From NCBI GenBank assembly GCA_039029395.1, contig JBCCGG010000047.1, positions 1 to 47,885 on the forward strand: 47,885 bases of DNA. The letters run 5' to 3'. Numbering within the stretch: the first letter of the stretch is position 1; the number at the start of each line of letters is the position of its first letter. The notes below the pieces were generated by a model. That model worked only from the letters and a program-made list of their open reading frames with translations. It did no database searches and had not been told where the DNA came from. This stretch comes from JBCCGG01 sp039029395 (lineage in GTDB: Bacteria; Pseudomonadota; Alphaproteobacteria; Kiloniellales; JAKSDN01). Below, piece after piece: positions 19,825 to 28,547 of the stretch. A program made the translations under genes and the position numbers.

Positions 19825-20313
19825 ATGTCGCGTAAGCGCGCCCTCTTCCAATGGGGGATGGACTTGGATCCAGGTTCAAGCACCGCCCAAAGGGAAGAGG
19901 CCAGCTTTAAGGGCAGCGCCAAGAGGGCGCAGGACGGACCCAAGGATTACTTTAGCGAACGGGACGGCGTGGCCTTTGCCGGCCGCCACCTGATCATCGA
20001 CCTGATCGGCGCCCAGAGGCTCGACGACCTGGTCCACGTGGAGGCAGCGCTCAGGGCCTGCGTCACGGCCTGCGGCGCGACTTTGCTGCACCTGCATCTG
20101 CACCCCTTCTCGGAGAACGGCGGAATCTCGGGCGTGGCCGTCCTGGCGGAAAGCCATATCTCGGTCCACACCTGGCCAGAGCGCGCCTACGGCGCCTTCG
20201 ACGTCTTCATGTGCGGGGCCGCCGAGCCCCAAGCCGCCGTGCCGGTGCTGCGGGAATACTTCGCGCCCGAGCGGGTCGTGGTCGAAGAGCACCAGCGCGG
20301 CCGCGGGGCGTGA
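19825..20313 (+). CDS. speD: S-adenosylmethionine decarboxylase proenzyme (SpeD, class 1B-like) with N-terminal extension
   Basis: The core makes decarboxylated SAM for spermidine synthesis. The self-cleavage site is visible as LAESHISVHTWPE, where the Ser after Glu becomes the pyruvoyl group; the catalytic Cys lies in YGAFDVFMCG. The usual protein is about 120-130 residues. Here the ATG at 19825, seven bases after GGGAGGA, gives 162 residues, with about 45 extra hydrophilic N-terminal residues before the GRHLIIDLIGA strand. An upstream in-frame ATG at 19714 has no ribosome site. No spermidine synthase gene is adjacent. Confidence 0.92.
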   Translation: MSRKRALFQWGMDLDPGSSTAQREEASFKGSAKRAQDGPKDYFSERDGVAFAGRHLIIDLIGAQRLDDLVHVEAALRACVTACGATLLHLHLHPFSENGGISGVAVLAESHISVHTWPERAYGAFDVFMCGAAEPQAAVPVLREYFAPERVVVEEHQRGRGA

Positions 20314-20336
20314 TGCTCTAGTCAGATGCCAAGCCA

Positions 20337-20804
20337 TTAATCCGGTTGCGGCGACCGTTCCCATCGATAGCGCACGTCCGGTGTCTTTTCTTCATTGCGT
20401 TGCCCATCGGTGAACCTGATGGGATGAAAACCTCGCGTTTCATAGAAGCGTCGAGCACGAAGGTTCGCTTGAAAACACCAAAGCTCAAGCGCCGCGACCC
20501 CTGAGCTCTTCGCGGCATCCAACAGGAACGAACCAGCACCTCGCCCGATAGAATCTGGGTGGGTATACAGCAATCGGATCTCTTCATCTTCTCGAGCAAG
20601 AAACGAAACGATTACACTATGCTGCTCAACCACAGTGACCTCACACTCTTTGAGGACGATGTTCGCAAGGAACCAGCGATCTTCCTCGACCGTGTGAAGC
20701 GCCGGCAGGAACGTGAGCAGCCGGTAGGACGGCGAAAAGACCCGCGCGATTCCATCGACGTCGCTGGCAATCGCGGGCCTAAGTGTCAGATCTCCGCTGA
20801 GCAA
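20337..20804 (-). CDS. GNAT-family N-acetyltransferase
   Basis: A 155-residue acyltransferase. It has the acetyl-CoA-binding motif A as LLYTHPDSIGRGAGSFLLDAA (R/Q-x-x-G-x-G/A), then the C-terminal ARRFYETRGF motif. The start is a TTG with a weak ribosome site; the true start could lie a few codons downstream. Base composition is visibly less GC-rich than its neighbours, which hints at acquisition by transfer. The substrate is unknown. It is convergent with speD. Confidence 0.82.
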   Translation of the reverse strand: MLSGDLTLRPAIASDVDGIARVFSPSYRLLTFLPALHTVEEDRWFLANIVLKECEVTVVEQHSVIVSFLAREDEEIRLLYTHPDSIGRGAGSFLLDAAKSSGVAALELWCFQANLRARRFYETRGFHPIRFTDGQRNEEKTPDVRYRWERSPQPD

Positions 20805-20915
20805 TTCTTTCGTGATCCTGTGGTCTCGCGGACAGGCTCACCCTGTATCACAGCGATCGACGAATGTCGTCTCCAACCGAGGCGGGAGAATGGTCAACGG
20901 CGAAAGCCGCCGTTT

Positions 20916-22694
20916 TTAGGCCTCCGCCGGCGCCGCCTGCTGCTTTTGCTCCTCGGCGATCAGCTGGTGCCTGGAGGGCTTGCCGATGATGGTCAAGGGC
21001 AGACGGTCACGAAACTCGATGCGTCGCGGGATCTCGAAGGTCGCCAGCTTGTCGCGCAGGAAGGCGCGCAGCTCGCCGCCGGAAAGCTCTTTGCCGGCGC
21101 GCAGCTGGACATAGGCCTTGACCACTTCGCCCCGGTGCTTGTCGGGCACGCCGCAGACCGCGACCGCCTCGATCGCGGGGTGCAAGCTCACGGCCTCCTC
21201 GACCATGCGCGGGTAGACGTTGAAGCCGCCGGTGATGATCAGATCCTTGATGCGGTCGATCAGATAGACGTAGCCGTCGTCGTCCATATAGCCGACGTCG
21301 CCGGTGTGCAGCAGGCCGTCTTTGATCGCGTTCGCGCTCGCCTCGGCCCGGTCCCGGTAGCGGGCCATGACCTGGGGTCCGGCGACGCAGATCTCGCCGC
21401 GCTCGCCGGCCGGCATCTCCCGATCAGGCGCCTTGAGGGACATGATGCGCACGCTGGTGCCGGGGATCGGCAGACCGATGGAATCCGCCCGGTAGGATCC
21501 GGTGAAGGGGTTGATGGTGACCACCGGGCCCGCCTCGGTCAGGCCATAGCCCTCGACCAGCACGCAGCCGGTCAGGGTCTCGAAGGTCTCCTTGACCGAC
21601 ATGGAGAGCGCCGAGCCGCCGGATAGACAGTAGTTCAGGCTCGAAAGATCGAGTTTCTCCAGATCCTTCTGGGCGTTGATCGCCGAGTACATGGTGGGCA
21701 CGCCCATGAAGACGGTGGGCTTGCGCTTGTCGATCGCCTTCAAGACCTCCGCGACCTTGAACCGCGGCAGCAGAATCAGTTCGGCCGCGATCGACAGTGC
21801 CAGGTTCATCACCGCGGTCATGCCGAAGACGTGGCAGAGCGGCAGCACCGCCAGGACCCGCTCCGTGCCCGGTTCTATGGAGCGCGCCCAGGACCGGGTC
21901 TGCACCACGTTGGTGTAGAGGTTTGCGTGGGTCAGCTCGGCCGCCATGGGCTCGCCGGTGGTGCCGCCGGTGTACTGCAGCACCGCGACGTCGCCCGCCG
22001 GATCGATTTGGACCGGCTCGATCGCGCCGTCGTTATCGATCAGTTTGTCGAACTTCACGTGCTGCTCGTCGGAGGGGATCGAGGTCACCTCGCGCCGACG
22101 CAGAATGGTAAAGAGTGCCTTTTCCGGAAAACGCAGGGCAGCGCTCATGCGACAAACCACCAAGCGCTCCAGCTGGCCACCTTCGATCAGCGGCACGACC
22201 TTCCGATAGAGCGTGCTGAGATCGATGGTTACCAAAATCTTAGTGCCGGAATCCTCGACCTGCCGAGCGATCTCCCGTTCCGCATAGAGCGGGTTGAAGT
22301 TCACCACGATGCCGCCGACCTTCAAAATCGCGTGATAGCAAATGACATAGTAGGGCGAGTTGGGCAGCAGCAGTCCGACACGGGTACCCTTGGTCACGCC
22401 GAGGTCCTGCAGCCCCTTGGCAGTGCGCTCGACCAGCTGGGCCACCTCGCCATAGGTCTGGCGCTTTCCGAGAAACTCAAGGCAAGGGTGATCTGGATAG
22501 GCTGCCGCAGATTGGTCCAGCAGACTGAAAAGCGGCCGCGGCTCGATCGAGACGTGCCAGTCGATGCCCTCGGGATAGGATTTGAGCCAAGGCTCCCGCT
22601 CGATCGGCGCACGGCGCCAAGGCCGCCCTCGGATCAACTCCTTGAGGGAGGATAGAGACTTATCATACCGCATTAAGACGCTATCCATAACCAT
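20916..22694 (-). CDS. Long-chain acyl-CoA ligase-like AMP-forming synthetase with altered P-loop
   Basis: A 592-residue ANL-family enzyme that should activate a carboxylate with ATP and CoA. Family motifs present are VEGYGLTEAGPV (A5 region), HTGDVGYMDDDGYVYLIDR (A7/A8), GGFNVYPRMVEEAV, and the C-terminal catalytic Lys in LPLTIIGKPSR. The A3 phosphate loop at residues 241-255 reads YTGGTTGEPMAAELT where the family has YTGGTTGxxKGAMLT, so the conserved Lys is Met250 and the following Gly is Ala. Overall length and the remaining motifs suggest a FadD-type ligase. Activity may be altered. Confidence 0.9.
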   Translation of the reverse strand: MVMDSVLMRYDKSLSSLKELIRGRPWRRAPIEREPWLKSYPEGIDWHVSIEPRPLFSLLDQSAAAYPDHPCLEFLGKRQTYGEVAQLVERTAKGLQDLGVTKGTRVGLLLPNSPYYVICYHAILKVGGIVVNFNPLYAEREIARQVEDSGTKILVTIDLSTLYRKVVPLIEGGQLERLVVCRMSAALRFPEKALFTILRRREVTSIPSDEQHVKFDKLIDNDGAIEPVQIDPAGDVAVLQYTGGTTGEPMAAELTHANLYTNVVQTRSWARSIEPGTERVLAVLPLCHVFGMTAVMNLALSIAAELILLPRFKVAEVLKAIDKRKPTVFMGVPTMYSAINAQKDLEKLDLSSLNYCLSGGSALSMSVKETFETLTGCVLVEGYGLTEAGPVVTINPFTGSYRADSIGLPIPGTSVRIMSLKAPDREMPAGERGEICVAGPQVMARYRDRAEASANAIKDGLLHTGDVGYMDDDGYVYLIDRIKDLIITGGFNVYPRMVEEAVSLHPAIEAVAVCGVPDKHRGEVVKAYVQLRAGKELSGGELRAFLRDKLATFEIPRRIEFRDRLPLTIIGKPSRHQLIAEEQKQQAAPAEA

Positions 22695-22861
22695 CTCAAG
22701 ACATTAGATACTTGCGCTTCGCCACGCAAGGGTACTGGCCCTGATGCCCAGGGCCCCTCCCGACTATCATATCGTCCTTCGATGAAGGAATTGCGACGGC
22801 TGCCCGGAAAGTCCAGCGCGCCACGCATCTTTGTGAACTCGCTTGACCCGCCGGATATCGC

Positions 22862-24466
22862 CTAGGCGCGCCTTTGTCGGCGCCAGCGGTCGACCACGGT
22901 GTCGAGGAAGGAGTTGTCTTCCTCGTCGACCTGCCAGGCGCTCGAGAAGGGCGCCGTGCCGCTCAAGGGCCGGCGGCCTTCCGGCAGATCGTCGAAGCAG
23001 ACGCGCACCGGCACCGAGACACCCTCGCCCACCGCGATCGCTTCGGCGTTGCGCAGCGAAGGCAGGAAGTCGAGCAGGCCAATCGCCGATTCCGACAGGG
23101 TCGAGCGCACGAACTCCTGGTCCTTCTGGTTGCTCATGCGCAGGGCGAAGATCGTATTGCACTGGGACAGGATGCCGGTCGCCAGCTCCGAAGGGCGCTG
23201 ACTCACCATGCAGAGCGACACGCCGTACTTGCGGCCCTCCTTGGCGATTCTGGCCATGGCTTTCTTGGTCGGCTCGAAGCCCAGGCGGTCGTCTTGCGGC
23301 GCGTAGCGATGGGCTTCCTCGCAGACCACCATGATGGGGATCGAGCGCTCGCTCCAAAGCGCGAAGTCGAAGGCCATGCGGCACATCACGGAGATCACCA
23401 CGTTGAGCACCTCCGACGGCACGCCGGAAAGATCCATGATCGTAATCGGGCGGCCGTCGACCGGGATACGGAAGATGCGCGAAAGAATCTCGGTCATGTT
23501 GTCTCGCACCGCCAGGCCACCGAACATAAAGGCGTAGCGGGAATCGACCCGCAGCGCGTTGAGCCGGGCCTTGAGCCGCTGGTAGGGCGCCGAGCTTTCC
23601 GGGTTGTCCAGCTTGCCCATACCCTCGTCGAGCAGCTGAATCAGCTCCGTCAGCTGATAGGGCACCGGCGTATCGACCGTGACGAACTTGGCATCTTCCT
23701 TCTCGCCCATGTAGCGCCGCTTGGCTTGAGGGATCAGCTCGTTGAGGATTGCGGTCTCGGCCTGGCGGATCTGGCTGCCGCTGCCGATGATGACCTCGAC
23801 AATCTCCTCGAAGTTGAACAGCCAATAGGGAAGCTTGAGGTTGCCGGGCGACAGCACCTCGGCCATGCCGCCGAAGGCGTGGGCATATTCGTTATGGGGA
23901 TCGAGCAGCAGGACGTGACCGTTGGGGTGCTCTCCCAGGATCGAATGCAGTATCAGCGAGACCGCGCATGACTTACCCGACCCTGTCGTGCCCAGTACGG
24001 CGAAGTGCTTGCCCAACAGATCGTCCGTCGCGATGTAGGCCGGCAGTGCGCGATCCTGGTGGATCGTGCCGACCCGAACGGTCGAGACGGCCGGCCGGGC
24101 GTAGACCTGGCGCAGATCCTCCTGAGTCGTCGAAAAGACCGCGTCGCCCAAGGCCGGGAATATTGAGACGCCGCGCTGGAACGGCCCTTGGGCGCCGTCT
24201 TCCAGTTGGATCGCCTCGCCGACCAGTTCGACCTCCACGATCTTCATCTCGGAGTTGGGATCTTCTTGGGACGGAATTGGCACGGAAAGCCCGCTCACCA
24301 TGCCGAAGACATAGCTGGTCGGGGTGTACATTTTAACCAGCTCGCCCATCTGCAAGGTGGCCGCCTGATCCTTGGCATCGTCCTCCGCGGGGAGCTCGAT
24401 CAGAACCACGATCTGAGAGCCGGACACATTTACGACCCGACCGACCCTCTCCTCAACTCGTTCCAT
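22862..24466 (-). CDS. HerA-type (DUF87) hexameric ATPase
   Basis: A 534-residue P-loop ATPase of the HerA/FtsK superfamily. An N-terminal HAS-barrel-like domain (residues 1-90) is followed by Walker A GTTGSGKS at about 159-166, Walker B with VVCEEAHRYAP, a sensor Gln/Ser stretch SLCMVSQRPSELATGILSQC, and an arginine-finger region RMSNQKDQEFVRS. The ATG at 24466 lies eight bases after GAGGAG; a GTG one codon upstream is possible. HerA proteins act with NurA nucleases in DNA end resection or in anti-phage systems, but no nuclease or Sir2 gene is adjacent. Here it follows a histidine kinase gene by 51 bases. Confidence 0.9.
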   Translation of the reverse strand: MERVEERVGRVVNVSGSQIVVLIELPAEDDAKDQAATLQMGELVKMYTPTSYVFGMVSGLSVPIPSQEDPNSEMKIVEVELVGEAIQLEDGAQGPFQRGVSIFPALGDAVFSTTQEDLRQVYARPAVSTVRVGTIHQDRALPAYIATDDLLGKHFAVLGTTGSGKSCAVSLILHSILGEHPNGHVLLLDPHNEYAHAFGGMAEVLSPGNLKLPYWLFNFEEIVEVIIGSGSQIRQAETAILNELIPQAKRRYMGEKEDAKFVTVDTPVPYQLTELIQLLDEGMGKLDNPESSAPYQRLKARLNALRVDSRYAFMFGGLAVRDNMTEILSRIFRIPVDGRPITIMDLSGVPSEVLNVVISVMCRMAFDFALWSERSIPIMVVCEEAHRYAPQDDRLGFEPTKKAMARIAKEGRKYGVSLCMVSQRPSELATGILSQCNTIFALRMSNQKDQEFVRSTLSESAIGLLDFLPSLRNAEAIAVGEGVSVPVRVCFDDLPEGRRPLSGTAPFSSAWQVDEEDNSFLDTVVDRWRRQRRA

Positions 24467-24520
24467 CACGCGAACTCCTCTTTCCTTACGCGTAAGCGCG
24501 CCGCGCGGCGCGCCGGCAGC

Positions 24521-25411
24521 CTAGGCCGCCCTCTGTATGTGAACCCGTTCCATCGGGAAACGCGCGACCACCGTCGTGCCGACCCCGAGGTCGCTGACGA
24601 TCGCAAGCACGCCGTCGTGCAGTTCCACCAAGGCCTTGGTCAGGGGCAAGCCCAGGCCCGTGCCTTCGTAGTTTCGCGCCAAGTCGCTGTCGACCTGGGT
24701 GAAAGGCGCCAACGCCTTCCATACATCTTCCTTAGCGATACCGATGCCGGTATCGGCGACCCTGAGATCGAAGCCGCCCTCGCCGTGCACCGCGGTCAGG
24801 GTGACCGACCCACCCTTGGGCGTGAACTTGACCGCATTGGACAAGAGATTAATTAGGATCTGCTTCAGCTTGCGCTCGTCGCCACGCAAGGCCGGCGTTG
24901 CATCGCCCAGATCGCAGTTCAGCTCCAGGCCCTGCTCGTGGGCCCGCTCCTTGATCAGGGTGATGCAGGAGTTGGCAATTCGGGATATGTCGACCAGCTG
25001 CTCGTCAAGCTCGAGCTTGCCGGCCTCGATCTTGGCCAGGTCTAGAATATCGTTGATCAGCTCCAGCAGGTGACGGCCGGATTCATTGATGTCCTGGGCA
25101 TATTCGTTGTGCTTGGCCATGTTGTCGGGGCCGGCCAGGCCGCTCATCATCATGTCGGAGAACCCGATGATGGCATTGAGGGGCGTGCGCAGCTCGTGGC
25201 TCATGTTGGCGAGGAACTCGGTCTTGGCCCGGTTGGCGGCCTGCGCTTCAAGCATCGCGGCGCGCGCCATCTCGGCCGAATGCTCCGCATTCTGCTTGGC
25301 GGCCAGGAGCGCCAACTCCACGCGGTTGCGCTCCATAACCTGACCGAGACGCGATCCATAACGGTCGATCAGTCGGCTTCGACGGCCCTTTTTGCCACGT
25401 ATTTCGTACAT
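24521..25411 (-). CDS. Soluble sensor histidine kinase without recognisable input domain
   Basis: A 296-residue kinase. Residues 30-65 form a charged helix likely to be coiled coil. The HisKA box is FLANMSHELRTPLNAIIGFS with phospho-acceptor His72, followed by the N box (LINLLSNAVKFTP), G1 (VADTGIGI), F box and G2 (GTGLGLPLTKALVELHDG). It has no membrane span and no PAS or GAF domain, so the signal must come through the short N-terminal helix or a partner. No response regulator is adjacent. The first gene of a probable two-gene unit with the HerA-type ATPase. Confidence 0.93.
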   Translation of the reverse strand: MYEIRGKKGRRSRLIDRYGSRLGQVMERNRVELALLAAKQNAEHSAEMARAAMLEAQAANRAKTEFLANMSHELRTPLNAIIGFSDMMMSGLAGPDNMAKHNEYAQDINESGRHLLELINDILDLAKIEAGKLELDEQLVDISRIANSCITLIKERAHEQGLELNCDLGDATPALRGDERKLKQILINLLSNAVKFTPKGGSVTLTAVHGEGGFDLRVADTGIGIAKEDVWKALAPFTQVDSDLARNYEGTGLGLPLTKALVELHDGVLAIVSDLGVGTTVVARFPMERVHIQRAA

Positions 25412-26327
25412 TCAAACTACCAGTGGCGATAAAGCGAAATCCCGAGGAATCGTGATAGCCCTAAATGCCCAATAAGTGGTTAAGGCTACCGATACCTTGG
25501 ACATTAAATTAAATTGTAGGAAGATTTCATTAACATTTTATCACTCTGGCCAATAACTTTACATGTGATTACGGTAGCTTTTATTTTATTGTTGGTTAAT
25601 TCTCATTAAATATTTTTTCTATGTCATGTATTCGAGCTGACGTGTTAGAGTAAAAGCACATCGTAGTTAACTTCGAACGTTCCTTAGAGCAATCGTCCGC
25701 TTACCCAATTGGAATAAGAGTAGGCCTGCCGTGCCGAGGACGGGCCGACTGAGAAATGAAATCGGGAATGTCCAAAGCATAAGCAAAACGGCCACGCTCG
25801 CCGAGCAGAACCACAAACCCGGCTCATCTACAGGTTTGTGCGGCGTCGCTATGAACCAGCCCCGTCCGGCCGCCGGCGCAATGAGATTCATCGGCAGGTG
25901 AACATTCAACGCACCGTCACCGTGACGATCACTTATTGCTTTCCGATCTTCCTGTCCCTTGGGAAGACCGATCCGGTTCAGTCGGCCTCCCCTTTCAGCA
26001 CCTTCAAAACCGAGGATTAGCTGCGCGATCATGCGCTGGCGAACGGGGGCCTTGCCGCGCCGTATCGAGGTCTATCTCCGCAGAGCTGAAAGGTAACATA
26101 CTATTAACCAATATAAACATCCCATTTACCTTTCACGATCTCTTGGCGATTTTTTTATTATTCTTTCACATACATGGCCAAATTTCAGAGATTATTAATC
26201 CGCTTCAAGTTTAGTAGAATTGTCTTTTCGAAGGAACAGTGGGTTTCGCGCTAAACCATGAACAGCCCCCGCTCCACCGCCCATTGGGCGAGCTTCTCGA
26301 GCCACGCGCCAAGCGGGATCGTCGGAC
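25412..26327. other. AT-rich intergenic island, no convincing gene
   Basis: About 900 bases, strongly AT-rich at 25430-25680 and 26090-26220, between the histidine kinase and the DUF2336 gene. It contains several TTAA half-sites (for example TTAA-N6-TTAA at 25596-25609, one base short of a CtrA box). A 121-codon minus-strand frame at 25667-26032 has no ribosome site or family resemblance that I can see. I find no DnaA-box cluster that would make it an origin. Confidence 0.6.
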
Positions 26328-27308
26328 ATGGCAGACTGGACTAACGTCGATCAAGGCGGCTCTTTCTCGGAGCCAGGTGGCGCCGCCGCCGAGCCGAGCG
26401 TCGAGGTGTACTTTGCCGAGTCCGCAAGCAGCGGCCTGCCTGCCGCCGAGACCCTCGAGGGTCCCCAGCTGGACCGCCAGGCAATCGACTGCCTTGCTCG
26501 CGAGGCCTTGGCGGCCCATCTCCAGGTCTCTCCCTACTTGCCGCCCTCCATGGCCGACTCCCTGGTCGACGCGGTATCGAGCGCGCCTGGTGCGTGCGAT
26601 GACGCGCAGGCGACGCCGGCCGGCCATCCCCTGGAAAAGCTGCTAAGCTCCTTCTCCGCCCCGGCCAGCCACGACAAAACGCCGCCCAACGAGTTCCTGT
26701 CGCTCGGCGTCGGCTACCATCAGCTTTGCCTCATCAGCGAGCAGCTACGCGACGAGCTGGTCGAGCTTCATAGGATTCCGCTCAGGCTGGCTGACGAGAT
26801 GGTGCGCCATAGTCAGGAAGGCGCGGTCTGCCACCTGCTGATGAGCCGCCACAACGCGCGCGAGTTACAAGCGCTGACCGTGAGCCTCCATGGCAAAGGT
26901 GCGATCACGCCGACCCTGTTGCTGCGCAGCCTGTGCTATGGCCAGCTCGGATTCCTGGAGGCGGCCCTTGCGGTCATGGCCCGCGTGCCCTCCACCCAGG
27001 CCAGCCTCCTGATCGCCACCGGGCGGCCAGAGGAGTTGCTTCGGCTCTACGAGCAGGCCGGCCTACCGATCGCCCTGTTCAGGGCGTTCCGCGGCGCCGT
27101 CGAGGTGATCAAGATCGAGCGCGAGGCTGGCACTCGGGCACGGCCCAACGGATCACGGAGCGCGCTTTGCGACCGGATCATCGCGCGTTGGGTTAAGGAC
27201 TACGAGGACATCTGCCCCGAGGGTCTCGACTACGTCATGACACAGTTCGCCCGCTTCTGCGACCCCAAGCGCCGGGGCCAAGAACGAGTTCTCGTCCGCG
27301 CCTCCTGA
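26328..27308 (+). CDS. DUF2336-domain protein
   Basis: A 326-residue cytoplasmic protein. The second half matches the alphaproteobacterial DUF2336 family: a run of short helices with GAITPTLLLRSLCYGQ, then FLEAALAVMARVP, and RLYEQAGLPIALFRAFRGAV. The N-terminal 100 residues are low-complexity, Ala/Ser/Pro-rich and probably disordered. Function of the family is unknown; the helical repeats suggest protein binding. AT-rich non-coding DNA on both sides isolates it from other genes. Confidence 0.85.
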   Translation: MADWTNVDQGGSFSEPGGAAAEPSVEVYFAESASSGLPAAETLEGPQLDRQAIDCLAREALAAHLQVSPYLPPSMADSLVDAVSSAPGACDDAQATPAGHPLEKLLSSFSAPASHDKTPPNEFLSLGVGYHQLCLISEQLRDELVELHRIPLRLADEMVRHSQEGAVCHLLMSRHNARELQALTVSLHGKGAITPTLLLRSLCYGQLGFLEAALAVMARVPSTQASLLIATGRPEELLRLYEQAGLPIALFRAFRGAVEVIKIEREAGTRARPNGSRSALCDRIIARWVKDYEDICPEGLDYVMTQFARFCDPKRRGQERVLVRAS

Positions 27309-27458
27309 CATCCGATCGCATCGCCAGACGTTCTTTCCTCAAAGAGCATTGGGCCGACTTTATTTACTATACAAAATAACCATATTTATTTACTTCATTA
27401 AGCATACAATCTATTCTTAGGTTAATTCTGTATCTATCTAGTTTTCTCGATTTTTTGC

Positions 27459-27486
27459 TTGACTTTTTTCTGAAATCCTGTAGTAT
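27459..27486 (+). promoter_or_regulatory. Sigma-70-type promoter
   Basis: TTGACT and TAGTAT are separated by 16 bases, close to the housekeeping consensus. It lies 150 bases after the DUF2336 stop and directs transcription into a gene-free stretch that ends at the strong terminator at 27703-27734. Confidence 0.55.
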
Positions 27487-27492
27487 TCATCT

Positions 27493-27734
27493 TGTTGATT
27501 GTTACACGTCACGCTTCAGTAAGGAAAACATTGTCTGTACCGCCCAGCATCGCTTTTTGGGTCAAGCGTTTCTGGGTCTGCCGAATTGAGGATCACGTGC
27601 TTCACGGGCGAACGCGCCTCTGATCTTCGCGGCAAACGTTGAAGCTCTGTAAGGGGCCCTTGGGATTTCCACGCCTCTCAGGAAACCCGGGGAAAGCTGG
27701 TGAAAGGGCCGGAGCCAAGCTCCGGCCCTTTTTC
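27493..27734 (+). ncRNA. Candidate small RNA or short leader-type transcript, about 240 nt
   Basis: A good promoter at 27459-27486 and a strong terminator at 27703-27734 bracket this stretch, which has no annotated gene. A 30-codon frame at 27531-27623 starts with TTG five bases after AAGGA (protein starts LSVPPSIAFWVKRFW), so the RNA may be coding or dual-function. I compared it by eye with 6S, tmRNA, SRP RNA and common riboswitches and saw no match. Confidence 0.35.
27703..27734 (+). terminator. Strong intrinsic terminator, probably bidirectional
   Basis: A 10-bp GC stem (GGGCCGGAGC / GCTCCGGCCC) with a CAA loop is extended by AAA/TTT pairs and followed by TTTTTCTT on the plus strand. On the minus strand it lies just after the stop of the PhnD-like gene and can end that transcript too. 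Confidence 0.9.
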
Positions 27735-27740
27735 TTGCCT

Positions 27741-28547
27741 TCACGCGATGCGCGGGTAGCCCTGGGCGATGGCCTCTTGCTCCATCTGGCAAATCGGCTG
27801 ATAGGCGCTGGGCTCAAGAACGTCGAAGCCCTTTAGGCAGAGCGCGGCACGTGCCTCGTCCAAGCTTAAATCGGCGAAGGCCTCGGTAAGGCCATCGCGC
27901 AGCCGCTTTACCAAGTCCCTATCCGCCCCCGCTCGGGTGACATAGGGCAGGCTTGCCGCCGGGGCGCTCCAGGCAACGACCTTGCAACGCGCCGCGGCTT
28001 CGTAACCGGCGCGGGACAGCAAGGCGAAGCTCACACAGTCAACCGCCGCCAGGTCGGCCGCGCCGCTCGCGACCGCCTCCAGGCTGGCCAGGTGGGCGCC
28101 GGTCTCGATTGCTTGGGCAAAGAAGCACGCGGCGCCCGCCAGCGGTGCCAGGCTGTGGCGCAGGGTATTGTAGCCCGATTGCGAGTTAGTCCCGTTGTAG
28201 GCCACGACACGGTCACGGAAGTCGGACAAGGCGGTTGCCGGATCGTCGACCCTAGCGACGATTGCGCTGGAGTAGTATGGCCCCTCGCAGCCCGGCACGT
28301 CATAACGGGGCGTTGCGACAAGCTGGACCACACCGGCCAGCTCAGTCATCAGGGGATAGCCGCAGGTCTGGGAAAACAAGAGGTCCGGCCGGGCCAGCGG
28401 ATTGTCGTTCGAGGGCGTCCGGTCTAGCGCGTCGGGCACCGCTTCGACACCGGCCTTGCGGAAGGCCCGCGCCAGGCCCTGCCAAAAGTGGTCGGTCGCC
28501 GGTCGCAGCTCCGGAAAATCGTACATGGGAAGGCCAACCGTGGTCAT
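27741..28547 (-). CDS. PhnD-like (phosphate/phosphonate-type) ligand-binding protein without signal peptide
   Basis: A 268-residue periplasmic-binding-protein-like fold of the PhnD family: an N-terminal LPMYDFPELRPATDHFWQGL segment, a hinge region with LFSQTCGYPLMTEL, DFRDRVVAYNGTNSQSGYN (ligand loop), and AVDCVSFALLSR. It begins directly with the domain and has no signal peptide, lipobox or membrane segment, and no permease or ATPase is near. Its start overlaps the upstream XRE gene by four bases (ATGA). It may be a cytoplasmic ligand sensor or chaperone for the regulator rather than a transport component. That is inference. Confidence 0.85.
   Translation of the reverse strand: MTTVGLPMYDFPELRPATDHFWQGLARAFRKAGVEAVPDALDRTPSNDNPLARPDLLFSQTCGYPLMTELAGVVQLVATPRYDVPGCEGPYYSSAIVARVDDPATALSDFRDRVVAYNGTNSQSGYNTLRHSLAPLAGAACFFAQAIETGAHLASLEAVASGAADLAAVDCVSFALLSRAGYEAAARCKVVAWSAPAASLPYVTRAGADRDLVKRLRDGLTEAFADLSLDEARAALCLKGFDVLEPSAYQPICQMEQEAIAQGYPRIA

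Noticed and set aside
22862..24466. Anti-phage HerA/Sir2 or HerA/NurA defence module
   Set aside because: No Sir2, DUF4297 or NurA-type gene is adjacent. The neighbours are a histidine kinase and an acyl-CoA ligase.
25596..25609. Possible CtrA box in the AT-rich island
   Set aside because: The two TTAA half-sites are six bases apart instead of seven, and such sequences are common by chance in AT-rich DNA.
25667..26032. 121-codon minus-strand frame in the AT-rich island
   Set aside because: It has one hydrophobic stretch but no ribosome site, no family resemblance and no conserved neighbour. A decayed gene is possible, but I cannot support it.
25412..26327. AT-rich stretch considered as a replication origin
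   Set aside because: I found no cluster of DnaA boxes and no dnaA, parAB, hemE or other origin-linked gene nearby.
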